A stretch of 5,272 nucleotides of DNA from Desulfobacteria bacterium (GCA_030145035.1 JAQYWL010000429.1:1-5272), one strand, 5' to 3'; positions 1 to 5,229 are shown, numbered from the stretch's first letter. Notes: generated by a model not told the origin, from the sequence alone. A program made the numbers and translations.

Positions 1-924
1 CATCTGGAGAAGAATAAATTCGTGCGAAACTGGGATCGTGGCTTAATTCGTGCGATTGCCGAGGTCAACCTCATGACGCCACAACCGGATTTCATCATTT
101 ACGGTGGAGACCTCGCACAACTGGGCAAGAAGGAAGAGATTGATCATGCTCTGGAATTGATGTCCAAAGTGCAGAGTAAAGTTTACTATGTGATGGGCGA
201 GCACGATTACTATGTGGATCTCGGAGAGTATTGGGAATCGCAGTTGGGACCTCAGTGGTACAGTTTTGACCATAAGGGTGTTCACTTCGTGGTACTCAAC
301 AGTATCCTGACCTACGACGAGTGGACCCATAAGGGCTGGTCTAAGCCGATGGATCGCATGCTTGCCATGGCTCGTTTAGATAACCCACAAGGATCGCCTT
401 TCATTGTGGGTCTAAAACAGCGCAATTGGTTGAAAAAGGATCTGGATAAGGTCAGTAAGAATACCCCGATTATTGTGTGCTCCCACTCGCCCCTTCAGAA
501 GATCTATAAAGGGTGGAACTTCTGGACCGATGATGCAGAGGATGTGCAAGCCATGCTGAAGCGGTTCGACAAAGTCACCGTCGTCTATGGACATGTCCAC
601 CAAATCCAGTACAACCAGATTGGAAACATCAGCTTCCACGCAGTCATGGCCACGGCCTGGCCGTGGCCTTATCCGGAAAGCTACGCGCAAGCACCAAGTT
701 ATCTGCCTGAGCTTACTATAAGGATGAACCGGGGCGATCCATTCTTCGAACGGGACGCTACTGGTTGGGAATTCATCAATGTCCACACCGGGAATGTGGA
801 CATGCACTACCAGTTACCCGACAACCAAAACCGAAGCGTTGTCTTCGATACAAAGTCCGGACGGCCTATGGATACCAAGTTTCAGTCTGCAGAAAATCAG
901 ATTCCACCACAGACCCACTATTAA
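1..924 (+). CDS. Calcineurin-like metallophosphoesterase, 5' truncated by window edge
   Basis: The frame is open from base 1, so the 307 visible residues are the C-terminal part of a longer protein; the GTG at 22 has no ribosome-binding site and is not the likely start. Motifs of the two-metal calcineurin-like fold appear in order: GGD with Asp37, GEHD at 66-69, a single His in CSHSPL (His162), and GHVH at 197-200. The first motif (DxH), also a metal ligand, must lie upstream of the window. The second motif is normally GNH[D/E]; here Asn is replaced by Glu, a variant I recall in some subfamilies. After residue 200 comes an aromatic/proline-rich stretch (WPWPYPESY) and a tail of about 100 residues beyond the core. 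The family hydrolyses phosphomono- or diesters; the substrate cannot be inferred. Whether the protein is exported cannot be judged because the N-terminus is missing. It is followed after 24 nt by a cytochrome c gene, suggesting one operon. Confidence 0.88.
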   Translation, partial: HLEKNKFVRNWDRGLIRAIAEVNLMTPQPDFIIYGGDLAQLGKKEEIDHALELMSKVQSKVYYVMGEHDYYVDLGEYWESQLGPQWYSFDHKGVHFVVLNSILTYDEWTHKGWSKPMDRMLAMARLDNPQGSPFIVGLKQRNWLKKDLDKVSKNTPIIVCSHSPLQKIYKGWNFWTDDAEDVQAMLKRFDKVTVVYGHVHQIQYNQIGNISFHAVMATAWPWPYPESYAQAPSYLPELTIRMNRGDPFFERDATGWEFINVHTGNVDMHYQLPDNQNRSVVFDTKSGRPMDTKFQSAENQIPPQTHY

Positions 925-938
925 TGATTGTGAGATTT

Positions 939-944
939 GGAGGT
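939..944 (+). promoter_or_regulatory. Ribosome-binding site of the cytochrome c gene
   Basis: GGAGGT lies 4 bases before the ATG at 949. It decides the start: the in-frame TTG at 937 overlaps the Shine-Dalgarno sequence and would add four residues before a clean signal peptide. Confidence 0.8.
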
Positions 945-948
945 AGTT

Positions 949-1362
949 ATGCAAAGCATAAAACACGTGTTCATGGTATTCGTGATGGTTGCGGTGTGTA
1001 TGGTATGGTTGTTGCCCGCTCACACAGATGAATTCACCGAGGAAGATCTAAAACGATGGGAGCAGGAGTTCATGGCTGTGGTCGATGAAGGCGAAAAGCT
1101 CTTCCACAGTAGCAAATTGGGCGGTAACACCGTATCTTGCGACCAGTGCCACCCGAATGCCACCAATACCCATCCGGAAACTTATCCCAAGTTCCAGAAG
1201 CAAATCGGCAAGGTCGTGATGCTCTTTGAAATGATCAACTGGTGCATCGAGAATCCCCTGGAGGGAAAAACACTCGATGCAGATGACCCCAAGATGATAG
1301 CCTTACAGGCATACGTCACGTATGAACGACGTGGCGTCAAGCTGGAACCTGGAAAACACTGA
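949..1362 (+). CDS. Exported monohaem c-type cytochrome, SoxA/TsdA-like C-terminal half
   Basis: The protein is 137 residues. Residues 1-24 form a signal peptide or membrane anchor (Lys5, a long hydrophobic run, then PAH), so it acts outside the cytoplasmic membrane. There is one haem-attachment site, CDQCH at 64-68, preceded by a typical GEKLF helix. The distal half contains INWCIENP (Cys99), a conserved-looking GK, Met116 and AYV..ERRG near the end. From memory this pattern resembles the C-terminal haem domains of SoxA and TsdA, where a helix after the haem carries INxC and a later YV/YI..G segment. Met116 or another methionine could be the distal haem ligand; Cys99 is an alternative that I cannot confirm. 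The role is electron transfer, with partner unknown. The class call (c-type cytochrome) is firm; the SoxA/TsdA kinship is a recollection of motif spacing, and involvement in sulfur oxidation is not shown because no sox or tsd neighbours are visible. Confidence 0.88.
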   Translation: MQSIKHVFMVFVMVAVCMVWLLPAHTDEFTEEDLKRWEQEFMAVVDEGEKLFHSSKLGGNTVSCDQCHPNATNTHPETYPKFQKQIGKVVMLFEMINWCIENPLEGKTLDADDPKMIALQAYVTYERRGVKLEPGKH

Positions 1363-1387
1363 TAATTCCCATTCCCGAGGGAGGAAA

Positions 1388-1420
1388 AGAAGGACTTCGC
1401 GGCTTTGTCGCGGGCCTTCT
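1388..1420 (+). terminator. Hairpin after the cytochrome gene
   Basis: AGAAGG (1388-1393) pairs with CCTTCT (1415-1420), with an inner CGCG/CGCG stem around a GCTTTGT loop. It begins 26 nt after the cytochrome stop codon. No U-tract follows, so intrinsic termination is not certain; it could instead protect the 3' end of the transcript. Confidence 0.45.
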
Positions 1421-1426
1421 AACGAG

Positions 1427-1450
1427 AACAGGGGGGAGTATCCCCCTGTT
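1427..1450. terminator. Perfect 9-bp hairpin, possible terminator or 3'-end stabiliser
   Basis: AACAGGGGG (1427-1435) and CCCCCTGTT (1442-1450) are exact reverse complements around a 6-nt loop. It directly follows the 1388-1420 hairpin. The stem is GC-strong but there is no T-run on either side, so it is not a classical intrinsic terminator in either direction. Confidence 0.45.
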
Positions 1451-2289
1451 AAAATGATTCGTACCATAAAATTCATACCAAACCAGGTAGCGGCGACTTT
1501 TCAGGAATACGGGGTAGATCAGCCGCCACCTCTCTTCTGTGAAAAACTACTGCTTTTGCCTCCGTATTTTGTCCGTATGAATACGGCATAAGCGATTCAA
1601 GAAAGTTGTGATAGGGGCCACAGTGAAGAGGTCTGAGTGTAATGGACTTAGTTCTGCCTGTGTAGCTCGTGACAGGACGTGGCTGTTTTCTTGGCGGGTC
1701 TACAAAGGGCTCTCTCTTCTGCATGGAGTTGCTCAAAACACGGTTTTATGGTAGTGTCGCGCTCAAATTCTACTATGATCGGTTAACCCTAACCAAGGGG
1801 ATGGCATGAATTGAAGACGGAGACCCCGTTTCTCACATAGAGAGGTGGGGTTTTGTGCTTTGTGGGCTTACTGGAGGTTGCGAGGGAAACTAAGTGACAT
1901 GGAGCTACGTTGAGGTCAAAACGGATTCGGAGCTTAGATGTCCATTTGAGATCATACCGTTTTGGAAAATGTAGAAGCTGGCAAGACAGTGACGCTCGGG
2001 TTCTTGCTGACCACAGTTCGAGTGGTGTGAGGTTATCTGTGTTTTGACAGCCCATGTTCGCAGACAAAGATATCAAACAGAGATCTTTAGAGCCTCTTTT
2101 TGGTTCCCATCCGTTTCAGCCCTAATCCCTCGTCGCGAAAGCAAGGAACTACTGTCTCCCGATCCTGTACCTGACGGGAAAGCAGACAGGAGCGAAAAAC
2201 ATTTTTTTCGGTCGTTATTTTTTCATTAAGCCTGCCAACTGTGTAATATCTACACACCGTTTACTCTTGGTTTGCCTCATGACTGTTAC
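1451..2289. other. Gene-less stretch between cytochrome operon and insertion sequence
   Basis: About 840 bases without a supportable gene. All frames are broken by stops at short intervals. The longest open stretches (45 codons from ATG 1454, about 95 codons on the minus strand at 1789-2076, 61 codons at 2044-2229) lack ribosome-binding sites and resemble no family I know. I found no tRNA-like T-loop or known riboswitch core. The stretch holds a terminator-like hairpin at 1823-1854 and a weak A/T-rich hairpin near 2193-2210. It may be decayed coding sequence or hold an unrecognised RNA; the sequence does not decide. Confidence 0.5.
1823..1854 (+). terminator. Intrinsic terminator-like hairpin with T-run, no gene in front
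   Basis: ACCCCGTTTCTC (1823-1834) pairs over 12 positions, three of them G-U, with 1840-1851 around the loop ACATA, and TTTT follows immediately. This is the best intrinsic terminator in the window, reading rightward. No coding sequence precedes it for more than 450 nt, so the transcript it would end is unidentified. Confidence 0.5.
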
Positions 2290-2323
2290 TTTTTGTCAGT
2301 AGTTTCCGGTTAGAAAATTGCAT
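2290..2323 (+). repeat. Left terminal inverted repeat of the IS4-family element
   Basis: It starts TTTTTGTCAG, contains TTTCCGGTTAG and ends TTGCAT. It matches the reverse complement of 3583-3616 except at five positions. Confidence 0.85.
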
Positions 2324-2425
2324 GCTTTCAATGAAAAACATTTTAAAAAAACAGCAGGTTAAGTCGCTTTTTTGCTTGACTTTTTATCGGTAATGTGGCG
2401 GGCGTTTTGTATCTCTAATGATATC

Positions 2426-2431
2426 AGGAGG
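2426..2431 (+). promoter_or_regulatory. Ribosome-binding site of the transposase
   Basis: AGGAGG stands 7 bases before ATG 2439. It sits inside the reading frame of the earlier ATG at 2418, which therefore is unlikely to be the start. Confidence 0.85.
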
Positions 2432-2438
2432 TTACAAA

Positions 2439-3596
2439 ATGCCGCGAACGTTCCACCCTTTTCAAAAAAAGCACGCACCTTCGTTTCATCAACTATTTCA
2501 ACCTGCTATTGATGCCATTATTGGAATGACTCCTCTTGAAGCGCGAGGAAACAGACCTTTACAGATGAGCTTTGAAGAGCAGCTCAAAGCATTAGTGTTC
2601 TTCCACCTTGAAGAGCACACATCCGCCCAACACCTTCTTCAGGTACTTGAAGAAGATGATTTCGCTCGCGAGGTGATCGCTCCGAAAGATGGTATAAAAA
2701 AGAGCAGTTTTGCAGAAGCCATCAATTCCCGGGGTCTTGAACAGCTTGCCCACGTATACCAAAATCTTCAAGTCGACGCCGCCAGCCGTTTACCAAAAGA
2801 ACATGATAAACTTGGGGATCTCATAGGCATCGATGGTTCTTTGATCGATGCATGCCTTTCAATGCAATGGGCTGACTACAGAAAAGGCGCCAAAAAAGCC
2901 AAAGTACATCTTGGATTCGACTTGAACCGTGGCATTCCAAGAAAAATATTCCTCACCGATGGTAAAGGTGCTGAGCGTCCCTTTGTCAGTATGATTCTTT
3001 CCCCAGGCCAAACCGGTGTTTTGGATCGAGGATACCAAGCCCACGATTTGTTTGACCTGTGGCAGGAAGAGAAAAAACATTTTGTATGCCGCATTAAAGC
3101 CAGTACAAAGAAAACCTGCATAGAAGCCAAAGAAATCAATCTGGAAAGCAACGTTTTCTATGATGCGATTGTCTTATTAGGTACCCCCGGAGTCAACCAA
3201 ACTAAAAAGCCCATCAGACTTGTGGGATATATCGTTGATGGTACCAAATACTGGGTTGCCACAAGTCGTTTTGACCTATCGGCAGAGCAAATCGCTCTTA
3301 TTTACAAGCTGAGATGGGACATAGAGAAATTCTTTGCTTGGTGGAAACGCCACCTAAAAGTATACCATCTGATTGCCAGAAGCGAGTATGGCTTAATGGT
3401 CCAAATACTCGCCGGTTTGATCACCTATTTGCTACTTGCTATTTATTGTCGTGAACAGCACAACGAAAAAGTCAGTATAAAAAGAGTCAGGGAGCTTCGC
3501 ATCAACATACAGAATGAAATCCGCATCGCCAGCAGCGGCATAGTCGGATCAAGCTCAGAAAATTACAGATTTGCAAACTGTTATGCAAATACCTAA
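2439..3596 (+). CDS. IS4-family DDE transposase
   Basis: The protein is 385 residues and apparently intact. It excises and reinserts its own element by cutting at the terminal inverted repeats. The RNase H-like catalytic core shows the DDE residues: Asp132 in GIDGSLIDA, Asp196 in LDRGYQAHDLF, and Glu296 in the Y-x2-R-x3-E-x6-K signature (Tyr289, Arg292, Glu296, Lys303) that defines the IS4 family. The insert between the second Asp and the Glu is about 100 residues, consistent with the family's beta-strand insertion. The N-terminal region of about 110 residues should be the DNA-binding part. The ATG at 2439 is chosen because an ideal Shine-Dalgarno precedes it; the ATG 21 nt upstream has none. 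The stop codon (3594-3596) lies within the right inverted repeat, so the last residues are encoded by the transposon end. No frameshift or missing catalytic residue is seen, so it could be active. Confidence 0.94.
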   Translation: MPRTFHPFQKKHAPSFHQLFQPAIDAIIGMTPLEARGNRPLQMSFEEQLKALVFFHLEEHTSAQHLLQVLEEDDFAREVIAPKDGIKKSSFAEAINSRGLEQLAHVYQNLQVDAASRLPKEHDKLGDLIGIDGSLIDACLSMQWADYRKGAKKAKVHLGFDLNRGIPRKIFLTDGKGAERPFVSMILSPGQTGVLDRGYQAHDLFDLWQEEKKHFVCRIKASTKKTCIEAKEINLESNVFYDAIVLLGTPGVNQTKKPIRLVGYIVDGTKYWVATSRFDLSAEQIALIYKLRWDIEKFFAWWKRHLKVYHLIARSEYGLMVQILAGLITYLLLAIYCREQHNEKVSIKRVRELRINIQNEIRIASSGIVGSSSENYRFANCYANT

Positions 3597-3616
3597 CCGG
3601 AAATTGCTGACAAAAA
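3583..3616 (-). repeat. Right terminal inverted repeat of the IS4-family element
   Basis: Read on the minus strand it begins TTTTTGTCAG and ends TTGCAT like the left repeat. The mismatches fall at repeat positions 11, 13, 25, 26 and 28. It includes the transposase stop codon. Confidence 0.85.
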
Positions 3617-3764
3617 CCCTTTTTTACACAGCTTTTTCAAATTCACCTTATTCCACGTCAGACATAGCAAACTCCGTTGTTCCGCGCTCATCCCGGCTAT
3701 GAGGCAGACCACTACCATCGGTGTTTGCAGATGCCGGAAAACAACGATGACATTCTCTACCTAA

Positions 3765-3801
3765 TATAATAGAATAACCCCTATATAATAGTATAACCCC
3801 T
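3765..3801. repeat. Two tandem 19-bp repeats, TATAATAGWATAACCCCT
   Basis: An 18-nt unit occurs at 3765-3782 and 3784-3801 with one difference (A or T at position 9) and a single A between the copies. Each copy begins with a perfect TATAAT, a -10-like hexamer, but no -35 at the right distance is evident. Confidence 0.8.
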
Positions 3802-3809
3802 CAACATCC

Positions 3810-3833
3810 GTTTCATCAGGAAAGTGATGAAAC
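3810..3833. repeat. Perfect 9-bp inverted repeat with 6-nt loop
   Basis: GTTTCATCA (3810-3818) and TGATGAAAC (3825-3833) are exact reverse complements around GGAAAG. No T-run follows on either strand, so it is not a standard terminator. It could be an operator or an RNA hairpin. Confidence 0.75.
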
Positions 3834-3854
3834 AAACAGAATCCTTCAAATCCT

Positions 3855-3997
3855 GCCTGCCCTGTCTGCCCTGCCTGCCCCGTAGGTCCGGGAGATCGTA
3901 CTGGGGTAGCTCCGGCAGATGGTACTGGGGTAGGTAGGCACTATCGTACCGGGGTGGGTCTGCCTGCCCTGTTCAAAGCTTGCCCCGCCTGCCCTGT
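3855..3997 (+). repeat. Four dispersed copies of GCCTGCCCYGT (module A)
   Basis: Copies at 3855-3865, 3873-3883, 3962-3972 and 3987-3997; the second has C and the others T at position 9. The first two lie in a strongly strand-biased C/T tract at 3852-3881. Copies two and four are both followed by AGGT. The copies alternate in pairs with the GTACYGGGGT module. Confidence 0.75.
3894..3965 (+). repeat. Three tandem 24-bp units containing GTACYGGGGT (module B)
   Basis: Units 3894-3917, 3918-3941 and 3942-3965 each carry GTAC[T/C]GGGGT at the same offset (3898, 3922, 3946), preceded by [GT]AT[CG] and followed by more variable sequence. A fourth core is at 4012-4021 and a degenerate one (two mismatches) at 4040-4049. 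Spacing of the first three is exactly 24 bp. Confidence 0.75.
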
Positions 3998-4021
3998 AGG
4001 TAGGCACTATCGTACTGGGGT
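3930..4021 (+). repeat. 26-bp direct repeat at a 66-bp interval
   Basis: Positions 3930-3955 and 3996-4021 are identical except for C/T at the sixteenth-from-start region of the core (3950 versus 4016). The shared segment runs from GTAGGTAGGC through GTAC to GGGGT, so a block larger than the 24-bp unit was duplicated. Confidence 0.75.
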
Positions 4022-4099
4022 TAAATGAACCGCCATATTTAACTGGGGTATATCCTGTCTGGCATGTTCAAGCAAGTAACCAATACGCACAGAGCGTAA

Positions 4100-4169
4100 A
4101 GCTCAAGGCTCAAAGCTGAAAGGACAGGACTTTTTACCCATTTCAGCTCAAGGCTGTTTTGGGTAAAAA
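4100..4169. repeat. Overlapping inverted and direct repeats, alternative hairpins
   Basis: TTTTTACCCA (4131-4140) pairs with TGGGTAAAAA (4160-4169), a perfect 10-bp stem. Its 19-nt loop contains TTTCAGCT (4141-4148), which is also the exact complement of AGCTGAAA at 4114-4121. AGCTCAAGGCT occurs twice, at 4100-4110 and 4145-4155. T-runs lie on the 5' side of the stem on both strands, so it is not an intrinsic terminator in either direction. Confidence 0.65.
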
Positions 4170-4270
4170 AAGCTGGGAGGCGAGGATGCGGGGAGGAAAT
4201 TGCAAAGGGCAGAGCAGGGTAAGGGCAGAGTTATTTGTTATTGGTTATTTGTGAACACAGATGGGTTGCA

Positions 4271-4570
4271 TTACGATTGTAGTTCTGCCGCATCTATCCA
4301 GTCCTCTAATGCGACATTCAAGTATAGGTTCCTTGCTTTCAATTGGGCTAAAAAGTCCCATGGGTTCCACTTCAATTCACGGCATACTTCCATTTGGCTC
4401 AGCTCGCCGCGAGTGTATTTTATCAATAGTCGGTCTTGTTTGTCTGCGGAAAACCCTTTCTTGAGAACTTCTCGCAAATAGGCTGAACGGTCCAACTTCG
4501 ATTCTTGAACAAATTGGTCGATCTCATTTAGAAGATCTTCAGGTATTCTTATGGTTGTCGGCTTTGCCAT
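4271..4570 (-). CDS. RHH-UPF0175 antitoxin of a type II toxin-antitoxin pair
   Basis: The protein is 99 residues. Residues 4-40 (TTIRIPEDLLNEIDQF... SAYLREVLKKGF) have the pattern of a ribbon-helix-helix DNA-binding domain. Residues from about 45 to 92 (LIKYTRGELSQMEVCRELKW...DFLAQLKARNL) match the UPF0175 family, which accompanies DUF3368 PIN-like toxins. Expected roles are neutralising the toxin by binding it and repressing the operon through the N-terminal domain. The ATG at 4570 is chosen because GGAGGA (4576-4581) stands 5 nt upstream on the minus strand. That ribosome-binding site and the start codon lie inside the end of the toxin gene (32-nt overlap), so translation is probably coupled. 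It is the downstream gene, whereas antitoxins usually come first. No terminator is evident after the stop. Confidence 0.88.
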   Translation of the reverse strand: MAKPTTIRIPEDLLNEIDQFVQESKLDRSAYLREVLKKGFSADKQDRLLIKYTRGELSQMEVCRELKWNPWDFLAQLKARNLYLNVALEDWIDAAELQS

Positions 4571-5069
4571 CCTTTTCCTCCATCAGTGAGACCAATGCGT
4601 CCGCGATGATCTCAGGGGAATATCTTCCAATCTTGCCGAGTTTTTCGAGAGAATCGCGAGCCTTCTTGAATGATATTTTTTGCAATCTAAACAACTCAAC
4701 GACAATTTTAGGGGTGATAATAAACGGGACTTTCAAAAACCTTGCAGCCTTGATCGCCTTGCCGTCGTCTGTTGCAAGGAGCGCCCTCTTCAACTTTATC
4801 GCCAATAACAATGCATCTTTTTCTCCCTGGTGAAGTGATATAGGCATGGTGAATCCGGCGCTGCCAGGTCTTTTAACTTTTATGACTCCCTTTGTAACTA
4901 GATCTGAAATCAAGGCTGCATCCGGGTATTTTCTTATTAAATCTTCTGATGCCACCTCGATTGTCACGGTTTTTGGCGCAACGACCTCAAACAATTTGCA
5001 GACAATCTCGAGCAAGCTACATTTGGCCAATAATATCAGCGCACTACTGTCAGCTACCATCAGGGCCAT
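4539..5069 (-). CDS. DUF3368 / PIN-like toxin, putative ribonuclease
   Basis: The protein is 176 residues. It opens with VADSSALILLAK, carrying the first PIN-type acidic residue (Asp7). It has Glu38 in TIEVASED, then HQGEKDALLLAI (Glu83, Asp85), LLATDDGKA (Asp101, Asp102) and a C-terminal FKKARDSLEKLGKIGRYSPEIIADAL segment typical of DUF3368. This family is regarded as PIN-like metal-dependent nucleases acting as toxins against RNA; the target here is unknown. All expected acidic positions seem present, so it looks intact. The start at 5069 (MALM...) has no strong Shine-Dalgarno; GAAAGG lies rather far upstream, and ATG 5060 is an alternative beginning right before VADSS. Weak initiation would fit a toxin gene kept low. 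Its promoter is at 5104-5132 and the antitoxin gene overlaps its last 32 nt. Confidence 0.88.
   Translation of the reverse strand: MALMVADSSALILLAKCSLLEIVCKLFEVVAPKTVTIEVASEDLIRKYPDAALISDLVTKGVIKVKRPGSAGFTMPISLHQGEKDALLLAIKLKRALLATDDGKAIKAARFLKVPFIITPKIVVELFRLQKISFKKARDSLEKLGKIGRYSPEIIADALVSLMEEKDGKADNHKNT
4576..4581 (-). promoter_or_regulatory. Ribosome-binding site of the antitoxin, inside the toxin gene
   Basis: Minus-strand GGAGGA lies 5 nt before ATG 4570. It is much stronger than anything in front of the toxin start, which should favour antitoxin production although the antitoxin gene is second. Confidence 0.75.
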
Positions 5070-5103
5070 TTCTCAGGAGACCTTTCGTACACACTTTTAA
5101 GGA

Positions 5104-5132
5104 ATCGTATACGAAAAACAGCGCCTTGTCAA
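5104..5132 (-). promoter_or_regulatory. Sigma-70-type promoter of the toxin-antitoxin operon
   Basis: On the minus strand a perfect TTGACA (5127-5132) is followed after exactly 17 bp by TACGAT (5104-5109, four of six matching TATAAT). Transcription would start near 5097, giving a leader of roughly 28 nt before the toxin ATG. Confidence 0.7.
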
Positions 5133-5187
5133 GATCTTATTTCGCCCTGTCAAAATTGGGGGTCACCCATTTAAGGGCTTGTCAAGA
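5125..5187 (-). promoter_or_regulatory. Repeated CTTGTCAAG palindromes over and upstream of the promoter, candidate operators
   Basis: CTTGTCAAGA occurs at 5125-5134, overlapping the -35 element, and again at 5178-5187. CTTG-N-CAAG is a short palindrome. A related CTGTCAAA lies between them (5147-5154), giving three minus-strand TTGACA hexamers at 5127, 5148 and 5180. The palindrome GGGTCACCC sits at 5160-5168. Such sites could bind the RHH antitoxin; this is inference from position and symmetry. Confidence 0.4.
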
Positions 5188-5207
5188 GAAAAAACACCTC
5201 TCCCGTT

Positions 5208-5229
5208 GAAAAAATGCCCCCATTTTTTC
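5208..5229. repeat. A/T-rich 8-bp hairpin
   Basis: GAAAAAAT (5208-5215) and ATTTTTTC (5222-5229) are exact reverse complements around GCCCCC. The A-run/T-run form resembles a bidirectional terminator, but the stem has only one G-C pair and would be weak. Confidence 0.4.

Larger units (their letters stand above)
2290..3616 (+). mobile_element. Complete IS4-family insertion sequence, about 1327 bp
   Basis: The element is bounded by imperfect 34-bp terminal inverted repeats (2290-2323 and 3583-3616) that agree at 29 of 34 positions, and it contains one full-length transposase gene read rightward. Its length is usual for the IS4 family. The leader between the left repeat and the transposase start (2324-2438) is A/T-rich and carries no convincing promoter; a TTGACT at 2376-2381 has no well-placed -10 partner. 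No obvious target-site duplication flanks the ends: left flank ...GACTGTTAC, right flank CCCTTTTTTAC.... That suggests an old insertion, rearranged ends, or slightly misplaced boundaries, since the outermost five T/A pairs could be partly host sequence. The element lies between two gene-less regions and interrupts no recognisable gene. Confidence 0.88.
3617..4270. other. Repeat-rich gene-less region between IS and toxin-antitoxin operon
   Basis: About 650 bases without a plausible gene. The first 145 bases (3617-3764) hold nothing I recognise. The rest carries, in order, an A/T tandem repeat, a perfect hairpin, the GCCTGCCCYGT/GTACYGGGGT mosaic and overlapping inverted repeats, each listed separately. 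No clear terminator for the leftward toxin-antitoxin transcript is seen. Confidence 0.6.

Noticed and set aside
1454..1591. A 45-codon open frame from ATG 1454 on the plus strand
   Set aside because: Its only upstream purine run is the arm of a hairpin, the sequence resembles no family I know, and it is short enough to be chance.
1789..2076. A 95-codon open frame on the minus strand
   Set aside because: No ribosome-binding site, no recognisable domain, and it reads across the terminator-like hairpin at 1823-1854.
2152..2210. CTGTCT/AGACAG and CGAAAAA/TTTTTCG inverted repeats as a terminator
   Set aside because: The stems are short or A/T-only and there is no gene in front, so the support is too weak for a feature.
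2859..3151. Minus-strand open frames inside the transposase gene
   Set aside because: They are antisense to an intact DDE catalytic region and show no protein family features.
3855..4049. CRISPR array
   Set aside because: The repeated units are 10-26 bp, imperfect, and without uniform unique spacers; no cas gene is present.
4200..5209. Plus-strand open frames opposite the toxin-antitoxin genes
   Set aside because: They mirror two well-recognised minus-strand proteins and lack their own start signals.
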